NCBI GenBank assembly: GCA_946811185.2
Contig: OX328113.1
Location: forward strand, 23,907,521 to 23,971,520
Direction: 5' to 3'
Length of the DNA: 64,000 nt
From: Hippopus hippopus
Lineage: Eukaryota > Mollusca > Bivalvia > Cardiida > Cardiidae
Shown here: positions 27,552-42,500 of the stretch, piece by piece
Numbering within the stretch: position 1 is the stretch's first letter
How the letters are laid out: the number at the start of each line of letters is the position of its first letter
Program-made: the position numbers and the translations under genes
The notes under the pieces: model-generated
What the model was told of the DNA's origin: nothing
Databases searched by the model: none
Seen by the model: only the letters and a program-made list of their open reading frames with translations

Positions 27552-30500
27552 GTAAGGTCGATTTTGTTAAATAAACTGTTTTTGTTTGTTTCTCTTGACA
27601 TATTTCAGCAAACGTGCTTTAACTTAACTTGATCAGACGGCAAAATTTTAGACTCCTTCATTTCAAATGGTAGCATGTACAGACGGCACACTGATTATGT
27701 CTCAAATGATGGGATTTGCCTTTGAAAGGGTAGACAACATTATGGGAAAAGGAAAAAATGCTGCTAATCAGAATTTTCTCCTTTTCCTACAGTGTTTTCG
27801 ATAGCCGTCTTTCCTGAGGTCTTTGACCCTTTATCTCCTAGTCCCGACTCTTAAAAACCCTGTAGAAAAACTTTTGAAAACATTGTGGGAAAAGCGAGAA
27901 AATGCTGGTGTAACCAGCATTTTCTCCTTTTTTCACAATGTTTTCTATCCTTTGTCATCTGCAAATGCTTTCAATTTATACAAGTCTTAAATTTGGTTTT
28001 TTTGGTAATGAGGCAGACCTTGGTATTATTTGATAAAAGTTTCACTTGTCATTTTTTTCTTCAATGATGTTAGACCTTTTCCAGTTTATCTTATCTTTAA
28101 AATGACGTTTTTGTGAACCATATATATATCTATCTCCATTTAGAACTTACATTTTTCTTTTTATTTCATTTATCTTACATGTATTGTTTTAGGGACACAC
28201 ACAAAAAAAAAAACGCAAGAAATATTACAGTAGTTCGCGGATGGTTCTGATGCATATAGGATCTGATACGAGTTGGCAATTATGATAAAATTGCGTTGAA
28301 CGAGTCGAAAAATCAGTTTTTACCAAACCAAACGACAAAGTTTTGGACTCGTCCAAATTCAAAGGTTGTTGCATACGACAAATAAAATGTTAGTCAAACG
28401 ATAAAATTGTCTCATTGTGGGAAAAGCAGAAAATGCGAAAGGTCGATTTTCTATATTTGGCGCTGAAAATATCATTGTTTGTCTGCACTTGAACTCTTTA
28501 CTAAACAATCCTTACTTTTAACGACCCTGAGGAAGAAAGCTTTGGTAAACATTGTGGAAAAAGGAGAAAATGCTGGTAACCAGCATTTTCTCCTTTTTCC
28601 ACAATGTATTCCATCCCATCGAATACAAATCTCACCATATGAGCAATATTTAATTTGTCGTCTGCTTACACTTTCTTTTACAATTTGGACAAGTCTAGAG
28701 TTTATCGTTTGCTAAAGAGTTAAACATGCATTGTTATCGTTGTCGCTATGAGTCAGTTTTGTCCAGGTCATTAACCAGCGTATCAGAAGTTTTTAGTTTC
28801 CTTCTGTGGGAAGAATAGATTAAGATTAGACTGCAAAAAACATACAGTCTGATCTTTGTTTTCCCGTTCCTGTATACAAACTATCATTTAAGCTTTACAA
28901 GCACAGCCATTTGACTCGTTTTACATTGTCGAAACAAACGTACCGCAGTCGAGTTCGGAAACATTGCTGTAAAATCTGGCAATCAATAAGGATTACAACC
29001 CTTTCTTCGCCATAGGCTTAAACATCGGCTTTCGCGAACGGCATAGATCAAGATCAGACTGCACAGAACGTGCAGTCTGATCTTGGATCTATACCGCTCG
29101 CATGTTTAGTCAAGCCTATAAGATAAAAATCTTTCTAAGTTTCAGTGGATCGTATGTTCAACCGTCGTATTGATTGATTGATTTATTGATTGTATGGTGT
29201 TTAACGCCGTTTTCAACATTATTTCAGTTATATCGCCGCGGCCAGTGCATCTATCCATACTTTTCTTGAGTTTCTTTTTCTCTCCAGTACTCCGCACAAT
29301 ATTCTTTCTAAGCCACTGGCTGCTTTCCCACATAGCCATCGTCGAAACAATTCAGTCGCCGTAAGAGGTCGTGTTGCGAGTATATTTGACGCCGAAGAGG
29401 TTCACGTGTAATGCATGAATATAAGAGAAAACATTGTGGTTCAGGATAACATTACACATAACAAGCATTTTTTTTTTTCTTCCTTGTTGTCATTATGCCC
29501 AAATGCGGTTTGTTGTTAGACGTACACAATGGCGTACTTTTAAGTGGTTCTATGTTAAAGATTCTTCATGACCTCTTGTACCAAGAATTCTCGGGTTTTA
29601 ACGACCTTGGAAAAGAAGCCTTTTCTAAAAAACATTGTGGAAAAAAGGAGAAAATGCTGGTAACCAGCATTTTCTCCTTTTTCCACAATGTTTTCTACTC
29701 TTATGAAGAAAAATTTCGTCATGTGAGTCAAATATAATTGTCGTCTGCAAATCCTTTCAAATTGAACCAGGCTAGAATTTTGTCGTTTGGTAAAGATATA
29801 ACTCTTTCAGCACCTTCTCGCAGGTTGAAAATACGGAAATATATATATGAGCCGTGCTCTGTGAAAAGGGGGCTTAATGCATCTGCGAAAAGTATTGACC
29901 CAGGTCAGCCTACGCAGTCCGCGCAGGCTGACCTGGGCCGAAACTTTTCGCTATCGGTCAATTTTCTGTATGTCCAAGGACCAGTCTACCTCATGATTAA
30001 GTCGGTTGTTAAAAAACGTGGCTGTTATGGATCCATAAGTATGTGATGGCTTGCTTGGTATCATGGATCACGGAGATGCATTAAGCCCCCTTTTGCCAGA
30101 GCAGGGCTCATATATTTTTAATCCGAAAGACTTGATACTAAACAAGTAGATGGAATAGATCCAAGATCAGACTGCACGTTCTATGCAGTCTGATCTTGAT
30201 CTATATCGTCCCCACAGGCGCCTGTGTTTCGCCGATGGAACTTAAAGGATTAATCTTTATCCTGCTAAATAAGTGAATTAAAAATTTCAAGTCGGTAGTA
30301 AAAACCAAAATTTTGCTATTTCAAAGATAATTTTTCCATATCGGGCAGTGTAGATTCAAGATCAGACTGCACATTTTGTGCAGTCTGATCTTGATCCACA
30401 CTGCCCGCAAAAAGGTCATTGAATCGCGCTCAGCAGCCTAAGTTTTAATCGAGTTACAGGTTCTTTCTGTCTCTCTCTCTGTCTCTCTCTGTCTCTAAGT

Positions 30501-33500
30501 TTTAATCGAGTTACAGGTTCTCTCTCTCTTTCTCTCGCTCTCTCTCTCTTCAAAACAGACGACCATCACTATCCCAAAACCGTTTAATATCCTCTCCTTT
30601 GCAAGTCTTTCACTTTTTAAGAAAGAAAATAAATACTTGGAACGAAACAATTTTTCGTGGTTTCTAAACAGATTCGTGCCAAGGTCGATGTGGACAAGGA
30701 CTTAACACAGCCTACTCGTGCCAGTGTAACACAGCATGTAGGAACTACGGCGACTGTTGCACTGACTATTCCAGTTATTGTGAGGGCGGTAAGGCCTCAA
30801 TACTCATAAAGCATTGTTTTAAGCGTTTACCGCATTATCCCGGGCTTTACCAACCACGGTCAAGCCTAATTGGAAATACTGGATTTTTCGTTGGGCTGTT
30901 CTTTGGTAAGACACCTCAGAGCCCTAGCCTAGAACTGGTGAAAACCAAGACATACATAGATATGTGAGCTATAGCCGTGATGTGACTGAATTAATGTTGG
31001 AAACGGCGTTAAATACCCTTCAATCAATTTACTAACTTCAAGGAAAATTGCTCTTGAAAATATTGTGATAAAAGAAGAAAATGTTGGTCGCATGTTAAAT
31101 TATTAATGATTAAATAATGAGTTGAAATGAATTATGATCAAATTCAGTGCTGAAACATAAGCAAAATATGAGCCATTGTCTGGCAAAAAGAAAGGCTTTA
31201 ATGCATCTTTGGGATCCATTATATTAAGCCAGCCATCATATGATTATGGATCCCTAAAATCCAATCGAATGGATCTTGAGTCAGAATGGCCCTTTGAGAT
31301 GCAGAAAATGTACAAATAGCGAAACGTTTCGACCCATGTCAGTCTGCGCGGACATGTCACTGATGAGAATTCTCGGACAACATGCGTTGTTAAAGGCTAT
31401 ACACCTTGAAGAGGCTTTTTTAACTTAGAAATCCAAGAGTCAGATCTAGCTAGATTGTTGGGTACACTGGTCAAGTTGAAGAGTCAGATCTGGCTAATAA
31501 TTAATACTATTCGTTGAATATAAAAGTTGTAAAATAAGACAATGAAACCGCATCTTCGCAAGCCAAGGTGACGATCATCACTTACATCTTACGATAAGAT
31601 CTACGTAGTGATTGTCACCATGGCTTGCGAAGATGATGAAACCGTCGTTTTCCACTATTTCAAATGTTAAGTTTGAACTTTTTAAAAAGTCGGGTTTTGT
31701 TGCCATAGCAACTGGTGCAGGGGTCTTTTCAATGCAGAGAACCAACGCAACATGGACATAAACAGTAGAGAAGTAAAATAAGAAAGTAAGAAAATCGTTT
31801 TCGACAGGTTCAAAGGTGAGATTTGCAACAAGTAACAAAACATTCATATTTTGTTGCTATAGCAGCCTGTGATGGAGTTTAGCGATACAGAAGACCATTG
31901 TTCCAACATATGGACATAAATTAGAAAAGGAAAACTAGGAAAATGAGAATGTTGATTTCGATAAATTCAAAGCTGAAATTTGCAACACTTAAAAAAGAGT
32001 AATATTTTGTTGCCATAGAAACTTGTGCGGGACGTTGCGATACAGAGGACCTGCATTTCAAGTGTCAATGTGACAGCACGTGTAATTCGTTTGGAGACTG
32101 CTGCACTGACTACCAGGAACTTTGCTCTCTAGGTTCGATTCTTTACCATTTATAGTCGAATTCTGAAGCCATGAGATAAATCTCCACATGTTGATAGAGA
32201 AATAATGTATATTCCATGTTCTTTGTATGAAAACTAACATTTAGCTCCAAATTCTATCTGAAATTCGTTTCTCGAAATTACTTTGTACCTACCTGATGTT
32301 TTACAAAAACCACCAGAGTTAAAATAATATAAGAATTTAATGATTTGTCCGTTAAAGTCTGTACTAATTTTGTCATCTGAAAATGGTGGAGAGAGTGCAA
32401 CAAATAGAACCACAACCCATGGTCAATTTGAAAACAAAACAAAACATGTGATGCATATAGCAAAGAAATATTGAAGAATTTGTTTCATTTGAATGTATTC
32501 GATCAAAACTTTAGTTCTTAATATAAAAGCCAAATGGGCTAATCATGCGCTCTATTATATTATAAAACAAGGGCACCGTCACTCTAAAAGACGCGATTAT
32601 AAATACAGTTGTGTATTCCCGGCTGTTTTCAGCATCAAAATCAACCTTTTAATAAACAATCCCAAGTTTAACGACTCAGTAAAGATAAAGCCGCAGGCCT
32701 TCTATGGTGAAAAAATGGGCAAAAAGTTAAAGTAAGCCGTTAAATAGGTAGACAATAGTTTCAGAGGAAAATAACAAAACTTTGTTTTACTTAAATGAAG
32801 TATAATTAATGGGGTAATTACAGGAAACCCCTTTCATGCATATTTCGAAGCAAGACCCGAAATATGGTAATGGCAGGGAGGCGATTCGCATAATGCAGGG
32901 ATGTCTTAAAAGAATTACACCTAGAACGTATATTTACCCCGAACTATTTTCCATTGCTCGGTTCGATACTGCATGTTAACACCATCTTTGATACTTTGTT
33001 AACTTCCTACTGTGCGCGCGCATCTTTCCTCCTCTTCTTCTATTTTTGGCGTGGGCTATTTTTACGACGGAATCTCCGTAAACGAAAATGCGCCTTATCC
33101 ATTTGCTAATACCGAGTTATTTAATTTTTTTCACTTGATGTTGAAAAAGAAAAATGAAGAGGGCATGTGGCTTTTAACTTCTGGTCTAAACACAGAAAAC
33201 ATAACTTCTACACTGTAAAAAATGGTAACACGTAACGCGTTTCGAACGTGTTCGATAGCGAAACATTGCCGTTTCGAGGTGTGCAACACTGAAACACATG
33301 ACATTCACCAATTAAACAGCCTTTTGAAACTGAAACGGATGTGTTTCGTAATGAAACGCATGTGTTTATTTAGAACGCCGGTGTACAAATATCAAATATT
33401 AGTGTTTTGGCCTAAACTCTGAAAAGTGTGTTGTAAATTATACTTATTCAATTCCTCATTAATTGTATTGAAATTCCATTGTAATAGATAGCTTAGTGTG

Positions 33501-36500
33501 AGTTCTGGTGACTTCAAAAACAAAACTCTGTGCGGGATGTTTCACTGTGAAACGCCGGTGTTCTCTTGCCAGCGAATTATGCACACTTGGGTGTTTCAGT
33601 CGAGATTTATCGTCCGCTCATGTGTATTGACGCTCATGAGTTTTGACACCCTTTTAAATCTTTTATTTTCTTTCACCATTTGGTGTAGGCGATCCTTTCT
33701 GACATTTAATTCCGTTCAGCTGTACTGGATACACATCATTTACTAGTACTACTACTCTCTGTTTAAAATTTTAGAAAATAGAAACTTCTAAATGAAAATG
33801 TACATGTTTTATCTTCTTTGGTCTATCCTGTCATAGATCTACTTCATTAATGAAAAATTTTTTTTTTGCACAGGTCTATATGTAACTTTTGCAACCATGG
33901 GATTTTTATTTATCAGACACAATGCTACTCTCTTCATTTTTTTTTTTTTTGAAAAGTCACTTTACAGCCACATGGCCAAAACGTTATTGACTGCAGCCCT
34001 ACTAGAATTTCATTCTGCCGTATACCTTATACTTTTTGATAGTGTAAGATCTACACTTTGATTAAAACTGTCGGGGGTCAATCAATGTTTAAGTTAACAG
34101 GGCATAAATCAAATGTTACAATCCTAATTTCTTGGCTGAACTTCTGAAAGGTATCAAAACTATGGTATAATATTTAAAATTCAGATTACCTTCATCATCC
34201 AAATAAAGCACGAACATGTGCTTTTGATCGCATAATTTAGACATGTTCTATCGTTGGTAGGATTAGAGAAAATCCCGTCTCTTTACTATGCTTCCTGTGC
34301 TGTGTCCTGGAGTTCGGGTTTCATTTGCTCAGATAAAAAGCTTGAACACATGATTCATACGATAATTGTATAAATATTAAAATAGAATCAAGCAGCAAAA
34401 TTCGGAAGTTTCGATTTATGCACCAAACAAGAGTCCCACTACCACAGACTGACAATGGTTTTTAGACTATGGATTTATTTTGTATGGGTCGAATTTGTAA
34501 TGGGCCGAAAATTCGAAGTGAGCGATGTTATCGTAGGCCGAAATATCGAGCCGCCATTTTGAAGCCGAAAGATTCTGATGCGGGTAAGTTTGAAAAAAAA
34601 AAAGTCTCATATTTAATCATGCATAGAATCTACACAAGGAACACAGTGTATAGATATTTTTTCCTCAAAATAATTTTGTTAAAAAAGAAAGGTTAAAAAG
34701 TGGATCTCGATCCAGAGATGAAAAATGCAATTTCTATTTGGCGCCTTTCTATTTCCCCACCCACATTTGACATTGCATTAAATTTTTTGCCAAGTTTATG
34801 CCTTCTTTCAAGATAAAAAGATAAACTGTTGTCGAATTTAATCTACATTTTTATTCCCGCTGAATTTTGGGGAGAGGGGGATGGGGATATACTTGTTCCA
34901 TTGTCCTTACGCCCGGACTGACTGATATCTTCTGTTATCCTGTCACCTTCTATATTTTCAACCCGATAACAGGGTGCCGTATATTTTTCTTGTTATCCGT
35001 CTGTTGGTCACGTGACCACCCAGTGTAATCCGGCTAACTGGGACTATTTTCAACCAAGCGTCTTACTTACGTAATGAATGAATCAGTCGCTAGCGAATAC
35101 TTTTGCTCGTTTAATACTATATGAGCTGTGCTCTGGCAAAAGGGGCTTAATGCATCTCTGTAATGCCTTACACCCAAGCAAATCATCACATATCCATGGA
35201 TCCATAAATCTATTTTGTCGAACCACCGAATCATGAGGTAAATGTATCCTTTGACATGCAGAAAGCCTGCACAGGCTGACACAGGTTGATACTTATCGCA
35301 AATGTATTTAGCCCTCATTTCACAAAGGATGCCTCATGTGTATATGGATTACACTTTACTTATTAGTTTCACGAATTAAATTTTGATAAAAAAAATGTTT
35401 GTTTGATGTTTTATTCCTCAAACCTGTAAGTGATTTCGTAAATCTCTTAAAATGTGTGCAAACACATGCATGAACACGTTGTTTTGTTATGTCTGTTATG
35501 ATAAAACATTGTCTTCTTCGCCACAATATTTTTCTGCGGATATACGTCACAAAAAACTTATGACGTAGTCAATATCATTCTCATGATGTCATTATTGCAG
35601 ATGAATATACAGATGGCTTTACACGGTTCTTCATTTTTTTTTAATTTTCTTGAAGTGAGAAAGATGTCAATATGTGCCTTTTTTTTTAGCAAAACGTTTA
35701 AATCAGTCGGATTTTGGATTATAATTCAGGCTCAGCTCCGGAAATTTATTAAAGTACTGTCTTTATCAATGTTTCTTTTTTTTTTGTTCTGTTTTGTTCC
35801 GTTACAGTGAGTGACAGGATAAATAGAATAGATGGTTGGTTTCTAGGCTCCGAAATTTATCCTGTTCGCCTTCGGCTCACCAGATAAATTCCTCCACCTT
35901 GCCCGATACACTTAACCCATCTAAGACACCAACCATCTATTCTCTATTTCCTCTGTCTGTCTGGACAGATATCCTCAAACATTCTTGACGAAAATTGATG
36001 AAAATTCATACACGTGTTCCTTGTGGTAGTCTGCTGATACTTTTTTTTCCCCCATTTAATGCTGTGTCATAGAAAAAGGGGGCTTGATGTATATTTCCAT
36101 TGTGTAGATCTACCAATATCTCTTAAACTACTGGGCAAAATTTCATGAAACTTCATATTGATATTGTTTATCATAAACCACACGCAATAATTATTTGTTT
36201 TCATTTAATTAAAATGCCATGTCATGGAAAAAGGGAGCTTAATGTAAAATTTCATGATGGATCAATAACAAAAAGGCCATGTGTACATGCAAAACACAAC
36301 ACTTCTTATATGTTTCTATCAAAAGAGGTCTTTTTCGGCAGGGGATATCATTTCAATGAAATAAATTGTTCTACATGATCTGTTTTAATACTGTTAGGAT
36401 TGTCACAGTTGAAAGGTTTTATATTTTTCTGTACTGCAGTAGATATATAGCTTCTCTGGAATAAAAACAACTTTATGTTGAGTATTGAGCTAATTCTAGG

Positions 36501-39500
36501 AACCATATTTCATTTAACAAAATTTAAAACATGTGAGAGCCAAGAGAGGACAAAAAGTTTTCATTGGCTGCATAAAATGTTCATTCTGATCAAATTTTCA
36601 GATTATGGCTGAATTGCAATACTTATGCATGCTTAAAGTGGATAAAATCTAATAACCTACTAGCAGTTATGAGGAGGTTTGAGACCGTATTTGAAGCAGT
36701 TACAAGATTGAGTAAACGGTAAATATAAGTAAGCTTAATTTTGTTTAGTTTCTGTAAAATACATCAGGGTTTTTCCTTGACTTTCTCAAACAGGGGTCAT
36801 TTGACCCCCTTCACACAAATAAAAGAAGGCAAATCATTAAATTTTGGGGGATAGATCTACATATTATAGAAAATTTGGGGGTACCAGTTCAAAGAAATAA
36901 GGAGTAAGGGAAAACCCTGATATAGTTAGATTGTTAATTGTGTGGGTTTAACACGCCGTTTGAAAAATCATTTTAAGTTACAGTATATGGGTTGAGAATA
37001 AAGGAAGGTACATGTAGCCAAAGGTTACACTGTTGTTTACCATTAACTTTTAAATTCTTTTGCAAATACATGTACTATGTTAGGATCTAACTTGCAATCC
37101 TGAGTTTCAACAACCCTTGGGAGGAAGCCTATTAAAACGTTGTTCGAAAAAGGAGAAAATGCTGGTAACGGAATATTCTCCTTTTCACACAATGTTTTCT
37201 ATCCTAACATACACAAAGCCATCATTTGAGCCACTTTCAATTTGTGGTCTGCAAATGCTTTCAATTCGGACCAGTTTTATAAAGAGTTAACTCTTTACCA
37301 TTTGACAAAACGTAAGACTTCCCCTTATGTAAAGGATTTGCACAGTACAGATTAGATGAATTTCAAATGATGGGGCTACTTTTTGAATGGGTTACAAAAG
37401 AGTGTGGGAAAAGTGGTTGCAAACATTTCTCCTATCCCCATAGTTTTTGGTGGTTTTCTTCCCCAGGATTATGAAAACATGAGATTATTTGACAAATGGA
37501 TAATGATGTTCCATATACAGGATAACAGTGATTGTATGGCTGTGCCGATCAAACAATTGAGTCTGAAGCTGCCTATAAACAGGGAAAATGTCAGAAGACA
37601 AAGCCTGTTGCTAAGGTACATGTAGCAAGGTATGTGCTGTATTCTAATTTATCAAACCATTTTACAGCCAGGCTGCATAAAGTTAAAGCCATGTTATAGA
37701 CTTTCCTGTGTTGGTATTAAACTATTGCCAGGGACAGCACTTTATGATTTACATGCAAACTTTTGAAGCACATAGTAATTGTTCATTTACCATTAAAATT
37801 GAAGAAGAACATGGTGCAAAATTTGTAGTAGCTGAACTCTTCAACCCAAAGCTCAGAGTTTTGTTGACCCTTATGGAGAAAGCTTTTGAAAACATTGTGG
37901 AAAAAGGATAAAATGATGGTATCAATCATTTTAACCTTTTATCACAAAGGTTTCTTGTTTTTGAAAATCAAATGTAATTATTTGAGGCCAAATGATTATT
38001 TTTCTTAGACTGTAAATGCTTTCAATTCTGACCAGAGTGAAATTCAGCCTTTAGTAAAGAGTTAGGAATCATTCATTTGGTTTTATGTAAGGTTCCTCTG
38101 AAAATAAAATTGCTATAAAGCCTTGAAATTCACCTGAGCAGAAAGTGCTCAAAGATGAGCTAGTATGATTGAGCTTTGTCGGTTGTCTGTCCTACCATGA
38201 TCAACTTTTACTTTAAAAAGTTCTCCAAACTGAATTACAGATTTTTCAGACCCATGCAAATGTTTCTTTGGCAAACATGCTCCGACATTGCTTGAACTGT
38301 TCAGTTCCTCTGAATAAAATAGCCACCAGAGCTAATAACAGGAACCTTAACCCTTTACCACAAACCTCAACTTTTAACAGCCTTGAGAAAGAAGTCTTTT
38401 GAAAAAAAAAATTGTGGAAGAAGGAGAAAATGCTGGTAACTAGCATTTTCTCCTTTTCCTATGATGCTTTCTGTCCTCTAAAAGCCAGTTTCAAGTTTTG
38501 AGTCACATTTATTTTTTTTAAGTTTTTTGTCATCAAATGCTTTTAACTTGGACATGTCTAGAATTCTGTTGTTTGGTAAAGGGTTAAATGATTCTCCAGC
38601 CAAAACAGTGTGGAGATTTGAAATAAGTTTGTAAAAATGTTTTCTGAGTGTACATTTACCGAAAATTGCAGGGGTTAACAAGATGTCCACCACAGCTAAA
38701 TATTGAAAACCATGTTAAGAACTCTACCTCTTAAAATAGAGGGAGGGTTTTGAAATATTTAAGGTAGTAGACACCGATTAAATATTCAGCTGTGCAGAAA
38801 CATATAGTATCTCGAGCTGAAAATGGAAATTCCTCTCAACCTTAACATATTGAAGGTTTTTTAAACAATTCCAATGCAATTTTCCTTCGGTGGTTCTGCT
38901 AAACTTTACACAAACTCTTTAGTCGAACAGAACAGGCAGGGGAATGCTTCATGTATCACCATACATTTCATAACCCAAACTAAACTTCGTAATCCCTACA
39001 ATAACACAATTTCCCTCTGATTGTTTCAGATTTAAGAAGTGGGTAAACTTGAGCAGATTTTGACATCTTCCCCAGTCCCCACTGTAGGCACCCAGATTGA
39101 TTAGCTAAGAAGAAACAAGTGCAGATTGAGAACATGGCAGTTGCTTGTGACAGTCAGTATTGGCTGTGGCTATTTTGGTGGGGTTTTATTATGTAACTGA
39201 TCTAGAATACCCTAAGGATTTCTACAGCAGACAGCGTTTCAACAACAATTTGATAACAGTAATTACAGTAATGGTAATGATTTGATTCGATGATTTACTG
39301 GTGTTATTTGCTGGAAATAGCTGACATATGTTCAATAAATGGGGAAAAAAAACTTTATTCGTTCTTTATTACAGGTTTTGACCCCTTTATACTCTGGCCA
39401 AAAACACAGCACTGGAATTGAAACACGTGAAGTGTTCATCTGCAGAGGACTTAGGGTGTTGTAAAACGGCACCCCATTTGTGTGAAACATGTTACGTGTT

Positions 39501-42500
39501 TCAATTTTGAAACGTGTGACATGTTTAAAACTGGAACACTAATGTTTTCCTGCCTGAACGCCATGTGTTTCAGAAGGGAACATGTGAAACACCAGACGTG
39601 TTTACCCGATGTGTTCATGTGTTTAAAAAGTGTAATAAGGAATGTGTTTCGCTTTTAAACGCGTCACATGTTTCAGTTTTAAACATGTGATGTGTTTAAA
39701 ACTGGAACACTAATGTGTTCCCATCTGAACGCCATGTGTTTCAGAAGTGAACATGTGACATGTTCTATATTAATGTGTTTAAAAAGTGTAACAGAAAAAG
39801 TGTTTCAATATGTGTGCAAAGCTGAAACACCTGTTTTTACAGTGTAGTATATTACCAATGCCCAATATACCCATGCTAGACCCCACGGTTTTGAATAACG
39901 ACCCTGAGGAAACAGTCTTTAGAAAACCTTGTGGAAAAAGGAGAAAATGCTGGTAACCAGCATTTTCTCTTTTTCCAGCAAGGTTTTCTACTCTTTCACA
40001 TACAGTTACCATCGTTTCAGCTAAAGCTAATATGTCTTATTCAAATGCTTTCAATTTGGATCAGTCTAAAATTTTGTCACGGCTTGGCCAATTTCTTTCC
40101 GAGAATTGATGATAGTTATTGCGACAGGATTCATTCCTCTCTCACAGCTGACCATTGTTTCGATGATGATCAAGTGGGAAACCACCTAGTGACTTGGAAA
40201 GAACATTGTGCAGAGTACTGGTAAAAGAAACTCCGGGAAAGTATGGATAGGTGCACTGGCTGCCGCGGTATCACTGAAATAATGTTGAAAATGGCGTTAA
40301 CACCATACAGCCATTCAATCAACTAAAATTTAATCGTTTGACAATGGGTTTAATCACGCTATTTGTTTGCTTCAGGAACGTGCTCCTCTCGCTGTGGTCA
40401 GGGGTTCGATGCCAGCGCTAGCTGCCAGTGCAACGCTGCGTGCTCTACTTTTGGCGATTGTTGCCATGACTACGCTTCCATCTGTCAATCAAGTACGTAT
40501 AGTTCATGACATTTGACCCCTAAGCACACAGTCCTGAGTTTTAACGCTGAAGAAGAAGACTTTTAAAAACGTTGTGGGAAAAGGAGAAAATGCTGGTAAC
40601 CAGCATTTTCTCCTTTTCCCACAATGTTTTCTACCCTAACAAAGACAAAAATCATCATTTGAGCTACCTTTAATTTGCCGTCTGCAAATGCTTTGAGTTT
40701 GCTTGAGTACAAAATTTTGCCGTCTGGTAGAGTTAACTTGCCACAAGCAGAAAATCTATCGCAGTTCAGCATCACGCATTTTTAAGTCTTGATAAAAGTA
40801 CAGCAAACATTGTTAATTCAAATGAACTCTCCGAATAGACCGGCGATTTTTCGCCTCTCACCTCTGATGCAGGTGAGAAAAATTGTCAGTGGCTTGGAAA
40901 GAAAGCCGTGTCAGTGCTGGTGGGAGTAAGCCAGGAAACATGTGTAGGTGCAAAGACCGCTGTGACCTAAGCAGATAAAACGGCCTATACTGAAAAAACA
41001 CACACACAAAACCAGTTACCTTGTTGACTTGACTTGAACGAATATTTCCAGAATCGGGCATCACGTGACTAATTTGATGTTGCACACAAAAAATGGCGTA
41101 TCGTTTCACAGCTTCTATGAATTTTTGTCCTCTTTTAAGGATAGGGCACCCTAATGCGGATTCCTGTAACATCGCCTTTCATCGCCGAAAAACGTACGGA
41201 TTCGGCTATGACTCGGGTAATTCGTAATCAATCGGCCGACAGATGCTGGTTCCCCGCATCGATTACGGATTACCCGAGTCTTAGCCGAACCCGTTTGATG
41301 AAAGGCGATTATCTCCCGCTAGATGGCATTCTACAAATACACATCTATCAAATATGGGCATTACGGGTACAGAACCGGACTAATTTTCAAAACAACAACC
41401 GTTACTTTGAATTTCAAAATGAAATAAACGTTTACTCAATAAAACGCTACCTGGTGCGATTCATTCAGCTGTGATCGGCTAGCATGTAACCTATGCATCG
41501 GCCATTTATTAAAACAGCTGCTACATGCTTGGGTAATAGGCTAATAGCTTCGCTGTAAGCCCTACTTTTCCTGAATATTCGGGGGATGGGTGATGCGTCA
41601 TAGCAGACAGGTCGAATCTTCGAAGAAATGACATGCGCAGACAACGACACGAATCTCATTAGGGTGCCCTATTCTTTAGGGATAAGTTTTATGAAGTGCT
41701 GCACATTTATTCATACAGTCTAACACAACGCATGTACCGGGATGCATAGAGCTTTTGGCAAATACCCTATAGTAATTCCTATCCGATTTCAGTGTAATGA
41801 GAACGCTAAACTTTGTCTGTATGGAAAGGACTTGCAGACGAAAAATTAAAGATGACTCAAATAATGGAATTTGTCTTCGATAAATTAGAAAACAGTGTGG
41901 GAAAAGGAGAAAATGCTAGTGACCAGCATTTTGTCCTATTCCCACATTTTGTCTTAGAAAGCATTTTTACTCGGGATCCTTTAAACTCAGGAATGTGTGG
42001 TAAAGAGTTTAGACCTTTTCCATGAAGGCTTTCGAAAGCATTGGGGAAAAGAAGAAAAAAAGATGTTTGCAAGAATTCTATCCCTTTCGCTGACTATGTT
42101 TTTTACGCTTACAAAGGCAAATTCCGTCATTTGGGGGCCCTGTATATGTCGTCTGCCATTGCTTCCAACATATGACGTAATTGGCCTGAAATACGTGAAC
42201 AAGGACATTCGGACATTTGCGAAAAGTCTCGTCCCGGATCAGCCTGCGCAGTCCGCGCAGGCTGATCCGAAACGATACTTTCCGTTTTTATATAATTTTC
42301 TGCTTTGCCCAAGTCTACTGTAGGACAAAATCTAATGTAGTCGTAAAGTGCCGTCTCGGATTAGCCTGCGCGTACTGCGCAGGTTCATTCAAGACGACAC
42401 TTTACGCAAATGTCCGAATGCTCCTTCGCGTGTTGTAGGCCATAACTATATAAGTCTAAAAATTTTGTCGTCTAATACAGACATAATGAGAACCTGTGTT

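Larger units (their letters stand above)
33209..39848. mobile_element. Candidate 6.6-kb DNA transposon in EndoU intron 3
   Basis: Short TIRs TACACTGTAAAAA at about 33209-33221 and inverted at 39834-39847. Both ends carry clusters of GTGTTTC/GAAACAC repeats (33225-33610 and 39415-39835). No transposase recognised. The pairing of the two ends is inferred. Confidence 0.5.
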
